A DNA stretch of 64,000 bases from Streptomyces sp. NBC_01198 (lineage in GTDB: Bacteria; Actinomycetota; Actinomycetes; Streptomycetales; Streptomycetaceae): positions 5,728,501-5,792,500 of the forward strand of contig NZ_CP108568.1 in assembly GCF_036010485.1 (NCBI RefSeq). Direction: 5' to 3'. Shown in pieces: positions 42,364 to 52,168 of the stretch. Under the pieces are notes generated by a model. It made no database searches and was not told the DNA's origin. It saw nothing but the letters and a program-made list of their open reading frames with translations. Position 1 is the stretch's first letter, and every line of letters begins with the position of its first letter. The translations under genes and the position numbers were made by a program.

Positions 42364-43569
42364 TCAGCCCGGGCGCTCCGCATCGGAGAGCCTGCCCAGG
42401 ATGAGGGCGATGCGCAGTGTGAACGCCGAACGCACGTCGGAGGGTGACCATCCGGTGACATCGGTCACACGTCGCAGCCGGTAGCGGACGGTATTGGGGT
42501 GCACGAAAAGCATCCGCGCGGCCCCTTCGAGGGACGACGCCTGTTCGAGATAGACACTCAGCGTCTCCAGCAGCGCGGAGCCCGCTTCTTCCAGGGGCCT
42601 GTAGATCTCCTCCACCAACTGCTCACGCGCATGGCGGTCACCCGCCATCGCACGCTCCGGCAGCAGATCGTCGGACGACACCGGCCTCGGCGCGTCGGGC
42701 CACGCGTGGCAGGCCCGCAGCCCGGCCGCGGCGGCCTGCGCGGAGCGCGTCGCCGACAGCAGGTCGCCCACCACGGGACCGGCCACCACCGGGCCCGCCG
42801 CGAACGGGCCGATCAGCGCCTTCGCCACCCGCAGCGGGTCGTCGTCGCCGCCCGCGACCACCACCAGGCGCTCACCGAGCACGCCGGTCAGCACCTGCAG
42901 CTTCGCGTGCCGGGACGCCCGCCGGATCGCCTCGACGGTCAGCTCGCTGTCGCCGCTCGGCGCGGTGCCGAGCACCACGACGATCTTGTCCGGCGAGTTC
43001 CAGCCGAGCGCGGCGGCCCGGGACAGCACGCCCTCGTCGGCCTCGCCCGACAGCACCGCGTTGACGACCAGCGACTCCAGCCGCGCGTCCCACGCGCCGC
43101 GCGCCTCGGCGGCCTGCGCGTACACCTGGGCGGTGGCGAAGGCGATCTCCCGCGCGTAGACCAGCAGCGCCTCGCGCAGCACCGCCTCGTCGCCGGGCGC
43201 GGCGACCTCGTCGATCGCGGCCTCCATCACCTCGATCGTGGTCCGCACCATCTCCACGGTCTGCCGCAGCGAGATCGCCCGGGTCAACTCCCGCGGCGCG
43301 GTGCCGAACACGTCCGTGCTGATCGCCTGCGGCGCCTCGGGGTGCCGGAACCACTCGGTGAACGCGGCGATGCCGGCCTGCGCCACCAGGCCGATCCAGG
43401 AACGGTTCTCCGGCGGCATCGCCCGATACCAGGGCAGTTGCGCGTCCATCCGCGCGATGGCGTTCGCGGCCAGTCGCCCGGCGGACTTCTCCAGCCGGCG
43501 CAGCGTCGCGGAGTGCTCCCCGCGACCGGGTTCGGCGGGGGTTTGCGGTGACTGCGTGGCGTTCGGCAC
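42364..43569 (-). CDS. fasR: FasR, PucR-type activator of the fatty-acid synthase operon
   Basis: 401 residues. The C-terminal helix-turn-helix (about 345-395: ASSLEGAARMLFVHPNTVRY, RLRRVTDVTGW) is of the PucR/CdaR type; the preceding region is a GGDEF-like/CdaR sensor fold. The gene lies immediately upstream of fabD in the same direction, the position of fasR, known in Streptomyces as the activator of fabDHPF transcription. FasR should bind the 89-bp gap before fabD. No membrane or signal segment. Confidence 0.9.
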   Translation of the reverse strand: MPNATQSPQTPAEPGRGEHSATLRRLEKSAGRLAANAIARMDAQLPWYRAMPPENRSWIGLVAQAGIAAFTEWFRHPEAPQAISTDVFGTAPRELTRAISLRQTVEMVRTTIEVMEAAIDEVAAPGDEAVLREALLVYAREIAFATAQVYAQAAEARGAWDARLESLVVNAVLSGEADEGVLSRAAALGWNSPDKIVVVLGTAPSGDSELTVEAIRRASRHAKLQVLTGVLGERLVVVAGGDDDPLRVAKALIGPFAAGPVVAGPVVGDLLSATRSAQAAAAGLRACHAWPDAPRPVSSDDLLPERAMAGDRHAREQLVEEIYRPLEEAGSALLETLSVYLEQASSLEGAARMLFVHPNTVRYRLRRVTDVTGWSPSDVRSAFTLRIALILGRLSDAERPG

Positions 43570-43649
43570 GAAGCCAAGCCTATGGGGTCGGTTTTTCCGG
43601 CTTCCCGCGGCGGCGGGGCGCCGCCGGTCCCGGCGTCTACCGTAGGGGC

Positions 43650-44348
43650 ATGATCGACGTACGCCGGGGCGCCGACCGCTACTCCGGCGGAGAGCCGGAC
43701 GCCGGGATCGACACCCGCCACGCCTTCTCCTTCGCCGGCTTCTACGACCCCGGCAACGTGCGCTTCGGGCCGCTGGTGGCCTGCAACGAGGAGCGGCTCG
43801 CGCCGGGCGCCGGATTCGCCGAACACGCGCACCGTGACACGGAGATCGTCACCTGGGTCATCGAGGGCGAACTCGAACACCGGGACGCCGGCGGGCGGGT
43901 CGCGCGGCTGCTTGCCGGCGACGCGCAGCTGCTGGGCGCGAGGGGCGGGGTGCGGCACGAGGAGCGCAACGCGGGGAGCGGGCCGTTGCGCTTCCTGCAG
44001 ATGTGGCTGGAACCGGACGTCTTCGGGGGGCCGCCCGAATACGCCGCGGTGACCTCGCCGGTCGGGCGGGGGGCGGGGCTCACGCTGCTGGCCTCGGGAG
44101 AGCCAAGCGCTGCGGCGCCGCTGCGGCTGCGCCGCCGGGGTGCCGCCCTGTGGGCCGGCCGCCCCCTCGCCCCCGACCAGGTGGCGCTGCCCCCGGCCCC
44201 CCTGGCCTACCTCCACGTCATCCGCGGCACGGTGCGCCTGGGCGGCGAGCTCCTCCACCCGGGCGACGCGGCCCGGCTGTCCGGCCCGCCGACCCTCCCC
44301 CTCCACACCTCCCCCGCCACGGATTTCCTCCTCTGGTCCCTCCCCTGA
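43650..44348 (+). CDS. Pirin-family protein
   Basis: 232 residues, bicupin pirin. The N-terminal barrel has the metal ligands of FAEHAHRDTEIVTW (two His and Glu) and a later RHEERN. The C-terminal barrel is shorter (RGTVRLGGELLHPGDAARL). Bacterial pirins are iron proteins; some act as quercetinases, others bind partner enzymes such as pyruvate dehydrogenase E1 (reported in Serratia and Streptomyces). aceE is about 5 kb away here. The ATG at 43650 has TAGGGGC upstream. Divergent from fasR. Confidence 0.88.
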   Translation: MIDVRRGADRYSGGEPDAGIDTRHAFSFAGFYDPGNVRFGPLVACNEERLAPGAGFAEHAHRDTEIVTWVIEGELEHRDAGGRVARLLAGDAQLLGARGGVRHEERNAGSGPLRFLQMWLEPDVFGGPPEYAAVTSPVGRGAGLTLLASGEPSAAAPLRLRRRGAALWAGRPLAPDQVALPPAPLAYLHVIRGTVRLGGELLHPGDAARLSGPPTLPLHTSPATDFLLWSLP

Positions 44349-44371
44349 CCCGGGCGGTTGCCCCTGTCTGT

Positions 44372-44642
44372 CGCGCAGTTCCTCGCGCCCCCGGATAACG
44401 CTTGCCCGCTGCGGCAGAAGGGCGAGGCCCCTGGCAGGGGAAAACGCTGGGCGCAGGTGGAACCGCGCCCGAAGGGGCGCGGGGAACTGCGCGCGCAACC
44501 ACCGCGGTGGGAAAGCAGCACGGCCACCGCAAGGGGCAGCCCCCCCAGGGGCGCGGGGAACGGCGCGCCCAGCCGGGACGGTGGGAAAGGAAGCAACGCC
44601 ACCGCAAGTGGCACTCACCTCAGGGGCGCGAGGAACTGCGCG
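44372..44642. repeat. Intergenic repeat family, cluster C
   Basis: One forward core (CGCGCAGTTCCTCGCGCCCC, about 44372-44391) and three inverted copies (AGGGGCGCGGGGAACTGCGC-like at about 44473, 44547 and 44622) with a 74-75-bp period. Between them a CACCGCAAGGGGCAG-like segment repeats. The cluster fills the gap between the convergent pirin and serine-hydrolase genes and can fold into large hairpins, probably also ending transcription. Confidence 0.85.
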
Positions 44643-44695
44643 CTCAGCCGAGACGGCGGGGCGGAGAGGTCGGGTGCAGGCGCAGGCGCAGCCGG

Positions 44696-45508
44696 TTAGG
44701 TGAGGTCGGAGAGGACCGCGTCGGTGAGGGCGGGCCAGAGGGGGATGGCCCAGGGGCCGAAGGGGCGGTCGGTGAGGGCGGCGCACGCCGCACCCGCGGC
44801 GGGGTCGAACCAGAGGAACGTGCCCGCCTGCCCGAAGTGGCCGAAAGTCGTGGGGGCGGACCGCGCCCCGGTCCAGTGCGGCGACTTGTGGCCGCGGATC
44901 TCGAACCCGAGCCCCCAGTCGTTGGGGTTCTGCGGCCCGTACCCGGGCAGCACCCCGCGCAGCCCGGGAAAGGAGACCTCCCTGGCCAGCGCCACGGAGG
45001 ACGCGTCCAGCAGCCGCGGCGCCAGCACCTCCGCCGCGAACCGCCCGAGGTCCTCGGCGGTGGAGACCGCGCCCGCGGCGGGCGAGCCGTCGAGGGTGGT
45101 GTTCGTCATCCCGAGCGGCTGGAGCACCGCCTCCTGGAGGTAGGACGCGAAAGGTATGCCCGCCGCCTTGGCGATCGTGTCGCCGAGGACCTCGAACCCG
45201 GCGTTCGAGTAGATCCGCCGGGTGCCGGGCGCGGCCTGCACCCGGTGCTCGTCGAAGGCCAGCCCCGAGGCGTGCCCGAGCAGGTGCCGCACGGTGGACC
45301 CGGGAGGTCCCGCCGGGTCGTCCAGCTCGAAGACGCCCTCCTCGTACGCGACCAGCGCCGCGTAGGCGACCAGCGGCTTGGTCACCGAGGCGAGCGCGAA
45401 GGAGTGCCCCTGCGGCCCGTACGACCCGGCCAGGGTGCCGTCCCGGCGGACGACGACCGCCGCCGCGTTCGGCACCGGCCACTGATCGATCAACCGTAGG
45501 CTGTCCAT
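44696..45508 (-). CDS. Serine hydrolase of the beta-lactamase/class C family
   Basis: 270 residues. S41-x-x-K44 (ASVTKPL), Y101-x-N103 (IYSNAG) and a late GHFGQAG correspond to the SxxK, YxN and HxG motifs. No signal peptide is present, so it is probably a cytoplasmic esterase/peptidase-like member rather than a secreted beta-lactamase. Substrate unknown. It is slightly short for the family (usual 350 or more) but all motifs are kept. Stands alone. Confidence 0.9.
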   Translation of the reverse strand: MDSLRLIDQWPVPNAAAVVVRRDGTLAGSYGPQGHSFALASVTKPLVAYAALVAYEEGVFELDDPAGPPGSTVRHLLGHASGLAFDEHRVQAAPGTRRIYSNAGFEVLGDTIAKAAGIPFASYLQEAVLQPLGMTNTTLDGSPAAGAVSTAEDLGRFAAEVLAPRLLDASSVALAREVSFPGLRGVLPGYGPQNPNDWGLGFEIRGHKSPHWTGARSAPTTFGHFGQAGTFLWFDPAAGAACAALTDRPFGPWAIPLWPALTDAVLSDLT

Positions 45509-45645
45509 ATGGTGAGCTTAGGGCCTGTCGTGCGGGTCTCCGTTGGGGGGAGGAGCGGCGTCGACCGACGACAACGCGGCAGGTGTGCGTACCGGGCGCC
45601 GCGACGGCGCGGAGATCCACCCGGGCGGGCCCTGATGGCCCGCTC

Positions 45646-45676
45646 TTGCCTGGAGTGCACTCCAAGGTCTTAGCGT
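45646..45676 (+). promoter_or_regulatory. MerR-type promoter with operator palindrome, probable leaderless start
   Basis: -35 TTGCCT (45646-45651) and -10 TAGCGT (45671-45676) are 19 bp apart, the long spacing typical of MerR-activated promoters. The perfect palindrome TGGAGTGCACTCCA (45651-45664) sits between them. Transcription would begin near 45683, at the ATG of the MerR-family gene, so the mRNA is probably leaderless. Confidence 0.7.
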
Positions 45677-45683
45677 GGAGGCC

Positions 45684-46151
45684 ATGACGGTCGTGGAGAT
45701 GGTGAACCAGGAAACCGGCCCGCTGGCGGTGTGCGTCGCGGAGGATCCGCACCCGCGCCCCGACGGCAGGGACCAGTACACGATCAGCGAGGTCGCCGCC
45801 TTCACCGGTATGAGCGCGCACACGCTGCGCTGGTACGAGCGGATCGGGCTGATGCCGCACGTGGACCGTTCGAACACCGGGCAGCGCCGCTTCAGCAACC
45901 GTGACCTCGACTGGCTGGCCTTCGTGGGCAAGCTGCGGCTGACCGGGATGCCGGTCGCCGACATGGTGACGTACGCCGGGCTGGTCAAGGCCGGCAAGCG
46001 CACCGAGCCGCAGCGCAAGGCGCTGCTGGAGGCGACCCGGGCGGACGTGGTGCGGCGGATCGCCGAGCTGCAGGACACCCTCACGGTGCTCGACTACAAG
46101 ATCGGAACGTACGCGGGCGCCGAGCCGGCGCCGGAGAGGACGGGCGCCTGA
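45684..46151 (+). CDS. MerR-family transcriptional regulator
   Basis: 155 residues. The N-terminal winged helix-turn-helix (YTISEVAAFTGMSAHTLRWY then ERIGLMPHVDRS) and the following dimerisation helix are typical of MerR. No cysteines in the C-terminal part suggest a metal sensor, so the effector is probably organic. It is coupled to the aldo/keto reductase (stop and start share one base, TGATG) and is probably autoregulated through the palindrome at 45651-45664. The ATG 45684 is preferred because the promoter predicts a leaderless transcript; GTG 45675 lies inside the -10. Confidence 0.9.
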   Translation: MTVVEMVNQETGPLAVCVAEDPHPRPDGRDQYTISEVAAFTGMSAHTLRWYERIGLMPHVDRSNTGQRRFSNRDLDWLAFVGKLRLTGMPVADMVTYAGLVKAGKRTEPQRKALLEATRADVVRRIAELQDTLTVLDYKIGTYAGAEPAPERTGA

Positions 46152-47167
46152 TGTCGGCCGCACGGATCGGGACGGTACAGCTGGGTACGGACGGGCCGCA
46201 GGTCGGCGTCCAGGGCCTGGGCTGCATGGGGATCAGCGAGTTCTACGGCGCCACCGACGAGGCCGCGGCCCGCGAGACGCTGGAGACGGCGCTGGGCGCC
46301 GGGGTGACGCTCTACGACACCGCGGACATGTACGGCCAGGGCGCCAACGAGGAGTTCCTGGCCCCCTTCGTCAAGGCGCACCGCGACGAGATCACCCTTG
46401 CCACGAAGTTCGCCAACGAGCGCAGGCCGGACGACCCGGCCTACCGGGCGATCCGCAACGACCCGCCCTACATCCGGCAGGCCGTGGACGCCAGCCTGCG
46501 CAGGCTCGGCGTCGAGATCATCGACCTGTACTACATGCACCGGCGCGACCCCGGCGTGCCGCTGGCCGAGTCGGTCGGCGCGATGGGCGAGCTGGTGGCG
46601 GCGGGCAAGGTCCGCCACCTCGGCCTGTCCGAGGTGACCGGCGCCGAGCTGCGCGAGGCGCACGCGGTGCACCCGATCGCCGCGGTCCAGTCCGAGTGGT
46701 CGCTGTTCAGCCGGGACGTGGAGCGGTCCGTGGTGGGCGCGGCGGCCGAGCTGGGCGTCGCCTTCGTGCCGTACTCCCCGCTCGGCCGCGGCTTCCTGAC
46801 CGGTGCCTTCCAGGACGCCGCGAGCGAGCTGGCGGACGGCGACATGCGGCGCCGCCAGCCCCGCTTCACCGGCGAGAACGCCCGGCACAACGCGGACCTG
46901 CTCGCGCCCGTCCGCCGGCTGGCCAAGGCACACGAGGCCACCCTCGGCCAGATCGCGCTGGCCTGGGTCCACCAGCAGGCGCGGGTGCACGGCCTGACCG
47001 TGGTGCCGATCCCGGGCACCCGCAGCTCGGCCCGGGTGCTGGAGAACACCGCGGCGGCCGCGATCACCCTGGACGCGGCGGAGCTGGCCGAGCTGGAGCC
47101 GATCGCGGCGCAGGTCGCCGGCGACCGCTACCCGGACATGAGCACCACGGCGACCGTCCGCGAGTAG
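46151..47167 (+). CDS. Aldo/keto reductase
   Basis: 338 residues, (beta/alpha)8 NADPH-dependent aldo/keto reductase. The tetrad is visible: Asp and Tyr in LYDTADMYGQG, Lys in LATKFAN and His in YYMHRRDP. The late GTRSSARVLENTAA segment binds the NADPH phosphate. It reduces aldehydes or ketones; relatives of this type handle methylglyoxal or antibiotic precursors. Its ATG overlaps the stop of the upstream MerR gene by one base, so it is expressed under that regulator. Confidence 0.92.
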   Translation: MSAARIGTVQLGTDGPQVGVQGLGCMGISEFYGATDEAAARETLETALGAGVTLYDTADMYGQGANEEFLAPFVKAHRDEITLATKFANERRPDDPAYRAIRNDPPYIRQAVDASLRRLGVEIIDLYYMHRRDPGVPLAESVGAMGELVAAGKVRHLGLSEVTGAELREAHAVHPIAAVQSEWSLFSRDVERSVVGAAAELGVAFVPYSPLGRGFLTGAFQDAASELADGDMRRRQPRFTGENARHNADLLAPVRRLAKAHEATLGQIALAWVHQQARVHGLTVVPIPGTRSSARVLENTAAAAITLDAAELAELEPIAAQVAGDRYPDMSTTATVRE

Positions 47168-47170
47168 CCG

Positions 47171-47893
47171 TTACGGCTGCTGCCGCAGGCGGACCGACCG
47201 GATGGCGGCGAGCACGGCCGCCGCGAACGGCAGCGACTCGTGCACCAGCCCGTAGCCGAGGCCGAAGACCACGGCGGTGGGGTCCTGGTCGGGCTCGCCC
47301 GGCTGCTCCCCGCCGCCGTCCCTGCGCAGCAGCCGCAGATAGCCGTGCAGCATCTCCGGGGAGCGCCAGTCGACGCCGCTGAGCTCCTCGACCGGGAAGC
47401 TCTGGTCGCCCGCCTTCCACTTCGCCGTGGACGCGCCGGTCCAGAACCAGCGGAAGCTCACCGTGCGCCCGTCGAAGAGGGCCTTCGCGTCGTAGGCCTT
47501 GAAGGACCGCGGCGCCGCCGGGGCGTCGACCAGGAAGCGGGTCGCCGCCTCACCGGGACCGCCGATCTTCGCGCGTAGCTCGTCGCGGTAGAACTCCGCC
47601 AGGGTGCCCGACTGCTCCGGCAGGACCAGGCGGTACGGGTCGGCGCTGTCCTTCAGCTGGCCCGCGGCCGCCTCGACCAGCGGGTCGGCTCCGGCGCGCG
47701 GCACCGCCCTGAGCACCACATGGCCGCGCCGCCCCTCCGCCAGCTCCACCGACTCCAGTGCGGCGTGCGGCACCCGCCGCTCGCCCAGCGCGTGCAGCAG
47801 CCGCGCTCCCCGTGCCCCCCGGCTGTACCGGATCACGACTGCGTCGGGCTCGAACTCCCATACGGCATTGGTTCCGGCCAGAACATCGCCCAT
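47171..47893 (-). CDS. DUF4429 protein
   Basis: 240 residues, soluble. The sequence shows two beta-rich, PH-like DUF4429 units (about 1-115 and 120-200; RYSRGARGARLLHALGERRV, FDGRTVSFRWFWTGASTAKW). Such domains may bind lipids or partners; function unknown. A C-terminal helix (FAAAVLAAIRSVRLRQQP) closes it. It converges with the aldo/keto reductase gene, 3 bp apart. Confidence 0.8.
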   Translation of the reverse strand: MGDVLAGTNAVWEFEPDAVVIRYSRGARGARLLHALGERRVPHAALESVELAEGRRGHVVLRAVPRAGADPLVEAAAGQLKDSADPYRLVLPEQSGTLAEFYRDELRAKIGGPGEAATRFLVDAPAAPRSFKAYDAKALFDGRTVSFRWFWTGASTAKWKAGDQSFPVEELSGVDWRSPEMLHGYLRLLRRDGGGEQPGEPDQDPTAVVFGLGYGLVHESLPFAAAVLAAIRSVRLRQQP

Positions 47894-47990
47894 ACGCGTC
47901 AGCTTATTGCGCGAAGCGCACTCCGGGCAGGTTTGTGCCCCCGGGCGCCGCGAATCCCCCGCACCCGCGGGACGGGCGTGACTGGCGGGG

Positions 47991-49172
47991 TCAGATGAGA
48001 CCGGATGTGCAGGTCGGAGCCGTGCTGTCGCCGCAGACGACGCCTGCGTAGGAGCCGAGCGCGATGTCGGTGAAGTTGGCCAGGCTGGTGGTGTCCGGCG
48101 CGAAGTACCCGGGGTGGCCGGCGGCGCCCCGCGCGCTGACGACCCGGGCGCCGAACTTCCTGGAGACCGGATCCGTACCGTGGCCGAGGCCGGCGAACTC
48201 CAGGTGCGGGACGTCCTCGATCCAGTCGCTGCTGTCCCGGGCGGCCCACACGTTCGCCGTGGTGTGCAGTTGCGCGGCCCGCCGCACGTGCATGCCCGGG
48301 CTGCCGAAGACGGTGATGTCGGCGATCTGGCCGCCGGCCAGGCCGGGCGCGGCGACCCCGCACAGCACCGAGCCGTAGGAGTGGCAGAACAGCGACACCC
48401 GCTGCCGCCGCGGCAGCGCGCTGAGCAGTGCCTGGAGCCGGGTCGCGCCGTGCTCGGCCAGATTCGCGGTGGACGCGTCGAGACCCACCCCGCTGGGGGT
48501 CACGTAGTCGGCCCAGGCGATCACCGCCGCCTTCGCGCCGGGTTCGGCGGCCTGCTCGCGCCGGTAGAGCGCGCGGGCCATGCCGACCGGCGCCCGATAG
48601 GTCTTGGTCTCCCGCTCGAACGTGAGGATGTTGGTGTCCACCCCGGGCACCACGACCGCGACCCGCGTGGCGGTCGCCAGGTCGCCGAAGACCTCGGCGG
48701 CCCGGCCCGCGCCGCTGGGGTCGAAGGCCAGGATCTGCCGGTGCCCGGCGAGCAGCGAGGTGTAGCGCTCGGCCCGCCGGGCGGCGTCCTTGCGGCCGGC
48801 CGGGGTCAGCGTGTTGCCCGAGGCGCGGGCCCGCTCGCCGGCCCTTGCCCTGGCCAGCTCGTAGCGGTTGGCCCGGTAGCGCAGGGCGGGCGGCACGCCG
48901 TTGAGGTTGCCGACGACCAGCGGGTGCCGGCGGGCCAGGCGCAGCGCCTGCGGGTGGGTGAGCGAGGCGAAGAAGCGGGCGACGGCGCCAGCCGGCGCGC
49001 TGTCCGGGTCCGGCAGCCGGTGGCCGGCGACGGTGGCGCGCATCCACGCCGAGACCGCGGCGGTCCGCAGGTCGGCCGGCCCGTGCGGGCGTACCGCCGT
49101 CCAGCCGGTGGTGCCGAGTATGACGAAGACGACGGCGAGCGCCAGCAGGGCACGCAAGGAGGTGGGGCTCAT
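47991..49172 (-). CDS. Alpha/beta hydrolase (DUF1023 family), N-terminal membrane-anchored
   Basis: 393 residues from ATG 49172 (400 from the GTG at 49193). An N-terminal helix (LRALLALAVVFVILGTTGW) anchors or exports the protein; the rest is outside. The nucleophile is the Ser of CHSYGS, and a catalytic His is likely in GHGTDP or GHPGYF. Two cysteine pairs near the C-terminus (CG..CTSG) may be disulfides. DUF1023 enzymes are actinomycete esterases/peptidases of unknown substrate. Neither start has a strong ribosome-binding site. Confidence 0.85.
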   Translation of the reverse strand: MSPTSLRALLALAVVFVILGTTGWTAVRPHGPADLRTAAVSAWMRATVAGHRLPDPDSAPAGAVARFFASLTHPQALRLARRHPLVVGNLNGVPPALRYRANRYELARARAGERARASGNTLTPAGRKDAARRAERYTSLLAGHRQILAFDPSGAGRAAEVFGDLATATRVAVVVPGVDTNILTFERETKTYRAPVGMARALYRREQAAEPGAKAAVIAWADYVTPSGVGLDASTANLAEHGATRLQALLSALPRRQRVSLFCHSYGSVLCGVAAPGLAGGQIADITVFGSPGMHVRRAAQLHTTANVWAARDSSDWIEDVPHLEFAGLGHGTDPVSRKFGARVVSARGAAGHPGYFAPDTTSLANFTDIALGSYAGVVCGDSTAPTCTSGLI

Positions 49173-49371
49173 ACGCGCTTCGAGGAGGGTCACTCGCGGA
49201 TGCCTCGCGGGGGGAGGGCGGAGCCGGGGAGCCGGGCACGGACGGCCGCCCGTGCCGGGAGCACGGGCGGCCGGGCCAGCGTAGAAGATCGGCGGCGCCC
49301 CGCGGACGCGGAAGGACCCGGATCAGGTTTCGCGGGCGCGTGATCCGGGAGGAAAGGACGGCCGAAAACGC

Positions 49372-49408
49372 CGGAGCCCCGGCCGGCGGGCTGCCGGTCG
49401 GGGCTCCG
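49372..49408. terminator. Hairpin terminator downstream of aceE
   Basis: CGGAGCCCCGGCCGG (49372-49386) pairs with CCGGTCGGGGCTCCG (49394-49408), 15 bp with one wobble pair, 7-base loop, 13 bp beyond the aceE stop. On the minus strand it is followed by a short T-rich CGTTTTCGG. Confidence 0.75.
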
Positions 49409-49420
49409 TGACGGGTGCGG

Positions 49421-52168
49421 TCAGGCGTCGCCGCCGGCCGCGCCGGGGTCGGCCGCGGCCACGTCGAGCAGCTGATAGCGGTCCACGGCCTGCTTGAGCA
49501 CCGACCGGTCGATCTTCCCGTCGCGCGCCAGTTCGGTGAGCACCGCGAGCACGATCGACTGCGCGTCGATGTGGAAGAAACGTCGTGCGGCGCCGCGCGT
49601 GTCGGCGAAGCCGAAGCCGTCCGCGCCGAGCGAGCTGTAGCGACCCGGCACCCAGCGGGCGATCTGGTCGGGCACCGAGCGCATCCAGTCGGAGACCGCC
49701 ACGAACGGCCCCTCGGCCCCGGACAGCTTGCGGGTCACGTACGGGACCTGCTGCTCCTCCTCGGGGTGCAGCAGGTTGTGCTGCTCGACGGCGACGGCGT
49801 CGCGCCGCAGCTCGTTCCATGAGGTCGCGGACCACACGTCGGCGCGTACGTTCCAGTCCGCGGCGAGCAGCTGCTGCGCCTCCAGCGCCCACGGCACCGC
49901 CACGCCGGACGCCATGATCTGCGCCGGGATGGCACCGGACTCGCCGGCCTTGAAGCGGTGGACGCCCTTGAGGATGCCCTCGACGTCGACGTCGGCCGGC
50001 TCCGCCGGGTGCTGGATCGGCTCGTTGTAGACGGTCAGGTAGTAGAAGACGTCCTCGCCCGGCTTGCCGTCCGCGGTGGCGCCGTACATCCGGCGCAGGC
50101 CGTCCTGCACGATGTGCGCGATCTCGAAGCCGTACGCGGGGTCGTAGGCGACGCAGGCCGGGTTGGTGGACGCCAGCAGCTGGGAGTGACCGTCGGCGTG
50201 CTGCAGGCCCTCACCCGTAAGGGTGGTACGCCCCGCGGTGGCGCCCAGCACGAAGCCGCGCGCGAGCTGGTCGGCCATCTGCCAGAACTGGTCGCCGGTG
50301 CGCTGGAAACCGAACATCGAGTAGAAGACGTAGACCGGGATCAGCGGCTCGCCGTGCGTGGCGTACGCCGAACCGGCGGCGATGAGCGACGCCGTACAGC
50401 CCGCCTCGGAGATGCCGTCGTGCAGCATCTGCCCGGTCGGCGACTCCTTGTACGCCAGCAGCAGCTCGCGGTCGACCGACTCGTACTGCTGCCCGAGCGG
50501 GTTGTAGATCTTCGCGCTCGGGAAGAACGCGTCCATGCCGAAGGTGCGGTACTCGTCGGGGGCGATCAGCACGAAGCGCTTGCCGATCTCCTTGTCCCGC
50601 ATCAGGTCCTTGAGGACCCGCACGAAGGCCATGGTGGTGGCGATGGACTGCTGTCCCGAGCCCTTCTTCGCCGTCGCGTAGGCCTTGTCGCCGGGCAGCG
50701 GCAGCGGCTTGGCGCGGACGATCCGGGTCGGCACGTAGCCACCGCAGGCCTTGCGGTGGTCGTGCATGTACTGGATCTCCTCGGAGTCGCGCCCCGGGTG
50801 GTAGTACGGCGGGTAGCCCTCGTCCAGCCGCTGGTCGGTGATCGGCAGGTGCAGCCGGTCGCGGAAGCGCTTGAGGTCGTCGACCGTGAGCTTCTTCATC
50901 TGGTGGGTCGCGTTGCGGCCCTCGAAGTTCGGCCCGAGCGTCCAGCCCTTGATGGTCTGGGCGAGGATCACCGTCGGCTGGCCCTTGTGCGCCAGCGCCG
51001 CGGTGTACGCCGCGAAGATCTTGCGGTGGTCGTGGCCGCCGCGCCCCAGGTGCAGCACCTGCTCGTCGGTCAGGTTCTCGACCATCTTGCGCAGCCGCTG
51101 GTCGTCGCCGAAGAAGTGCTCGCGGATGTACCCGCCGGACTCGGTGGCGTACGTCTGGAACTGGCCGTCGGGGGTGGTGTTCATCTTGTTGACCAGCAGG
51201 CCGTCGCGGTCCTGGGCCAGCAGCGGGTCCCAGGAGCGGTCCCAGACCAGCTTGATCACGTTCCAGCCGGCGCCGCGGAACTGCGACTCGAGCTCCTGGA
51301 TGATCTTGCCGTTGCCGCGCACCGGGCCGTCCAGCCGCTGCAGGTTGCAGTTGACCACGAAGGTCAGGTTGTCCAGGCCCTCGCGGGCGGCGATGGACAG
51401 CTGGCCCAGCGACTCCGGCTCGTCCATCTCGCCGTCGCCGAGGAAGGCCCACACGTGCGAGCCGGAGGTGTCGGCGATGCCGCGCGCCTCCATGTAGCGG
51501 TTCATCCGGGCCTGGTAGATCGCGCCGAGCGGGCCGAGGCCCATGGACACGGTCGGGAACTCCCAGAAGTCCGGCATCAGCCGCGGGTGCGGGTAGCTGG
51601 ACAGCCCGTCGGGCGCCCTGGACTTCTCCTGCCGGAAGCCGTCGAGCTGCGGCTCGCTCAGCCGGTCGAGCAGGAAGGCGCGCGCGTAGATACCAGGGGA
51701 GGCGTGGCCCTGGAAGAAGATCTGGTCGCCGCCGAGGCCGTCGTCCTTGCCGCGGAAGAAGTGGTTGAAGCCCACGTCGTAGAGCGACGCGGACGAGGCG
51801 AAGGTCGCGATGTGGCCGCCGACGCCGATCCCGGGGCGCTGCGCGCGGGAGACCATCACCGCGGCGTTCCACCGGGTCGCGTTCAGGATGCGCCGCTCGA
51901 TCTCCTCGTTGCCGGGGAAGAACGGCTCGTCCTTGGTCGCGATGGTGTTCACATAGTCGGTGCTGCGCATCTCGGGCACCGCGACGCGCTTCTCGCGCGC
52001 GCGTTCGATGAGGCGGAGCATCAGATAACGGGCACGCTCACGGCCGCGCTCGTCGATGGCCGCGTCCAGCGAGTCCAGCCATTCCGCCGTCTCCTCGGGA
52101 TCGAAATCCGGGACCTGGCTAGGAAGGCCGCCAATGATGATCGGGTTGCGATCGGATCCGGAAGCCAC
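49421..52168 (-). CDS. aceE: Pyruvate dehydrogenase E1 component, homodimeric type
   Basis: 915 residues. This thiamine-diphosphate enzyme decarboxylates pyruvate and acetylates the E2 lipoyl group, feeding the TCA cycle. The thiamine-diphosphate motif ([10 protein letters not shown] through VVNCNLQ) lies in the N-terminal half; [19 protein letters not shown] and SHVLAFLGDG-type blocks are typical of AceE. The GTG start at 52168 ([11 protein letters not shown]) follows AAAGGAAAAGC and is better supported than the upstream frame to 52252. E2 and E3 genes are not in the window. Divergent from the DUF3052 gene. Confidence 0.96.
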   Translation of the reverse strand: MASGSDRNPIIIGGLPSQVPDFDPEETAEWLDSLDAAIDERGRERARYLMLRLIERAREKRVAVPEMRSTDYVNTIATKDEPFFPGNEEIERRILNATRWNAAVMVSRAQRPGIGVGGHIATFASSASLYDVGFNHFFRGKDDGLGGDQIFFQGHASPGIYARAFLLDRLSEPQLDGFRQEKSRAPDGLSSYPHPRLMPDFWEFPTVSMGLGPLGAIYQARMNRYMEARGIADTSGSHVWAFLGDGEMDEPESLGQLSIAAREGLDNLTFVVNCNLQRLDGPVRGNGKIIQELESQFRGAGWNVIKLVWDRSWDPLLAQDRDGLLVNKMNTTPDGQFQTYATESGGYIREHFFGDDQRLRKMVENLTDEQVLHLGRGGHDHRKIFAAYTAALAHKGQPTVILAQTIKGWTLGPNFEGRNATHQMKKLTVDDLKRFRDRLHLPITDQRLDEGYPPYYHPGRDSEEIQYMHDHRKACGGYVPTRIVRAKPLPLPGDKAYATAKKGSGQQSIATTMAFVRVLKDLMRDKEIGKRFVLIAPDEYRTFGMDAFFPSAKIYNPLGQQYESVDRELLLAYKESPTGQMLHDGISEAGCTASLIAAGSAYATHGEPLIPVYVFYSMFGFQRTGDQFWQMADQLARGFVLGATAGRTTLTGEGLQHADGHSQLLASTNPACVAYDPAYGFEIAHIVQDGLRRMYGATADGKPGEDVFYYLTVYNEPIQHPAEPADVDVEGILKGVHRFKAGESGAIPAQIMASGVAVPWALEAQQLLAADWNVRADVWSATSWNELRRDAVAVEQHNLLHPEEEQQVPYVTRKLSGAEGPFVAVSDWMRSVPDQIARWVPGRYSSLGADGFGFADTRGAARRFFHIDAQSIVLAVLTELARDGKIDRSVLKQAVDRYQLLDVAAADPGAAGGDA

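Noticed and set aside
44696-45508. Serine hydrolase as an antibiotic-resistance beta-lactamase
   Set aside because: No signal peptide, short for the class, and class C relatives in actinomycetes are mostly esterases of unknown substrate.
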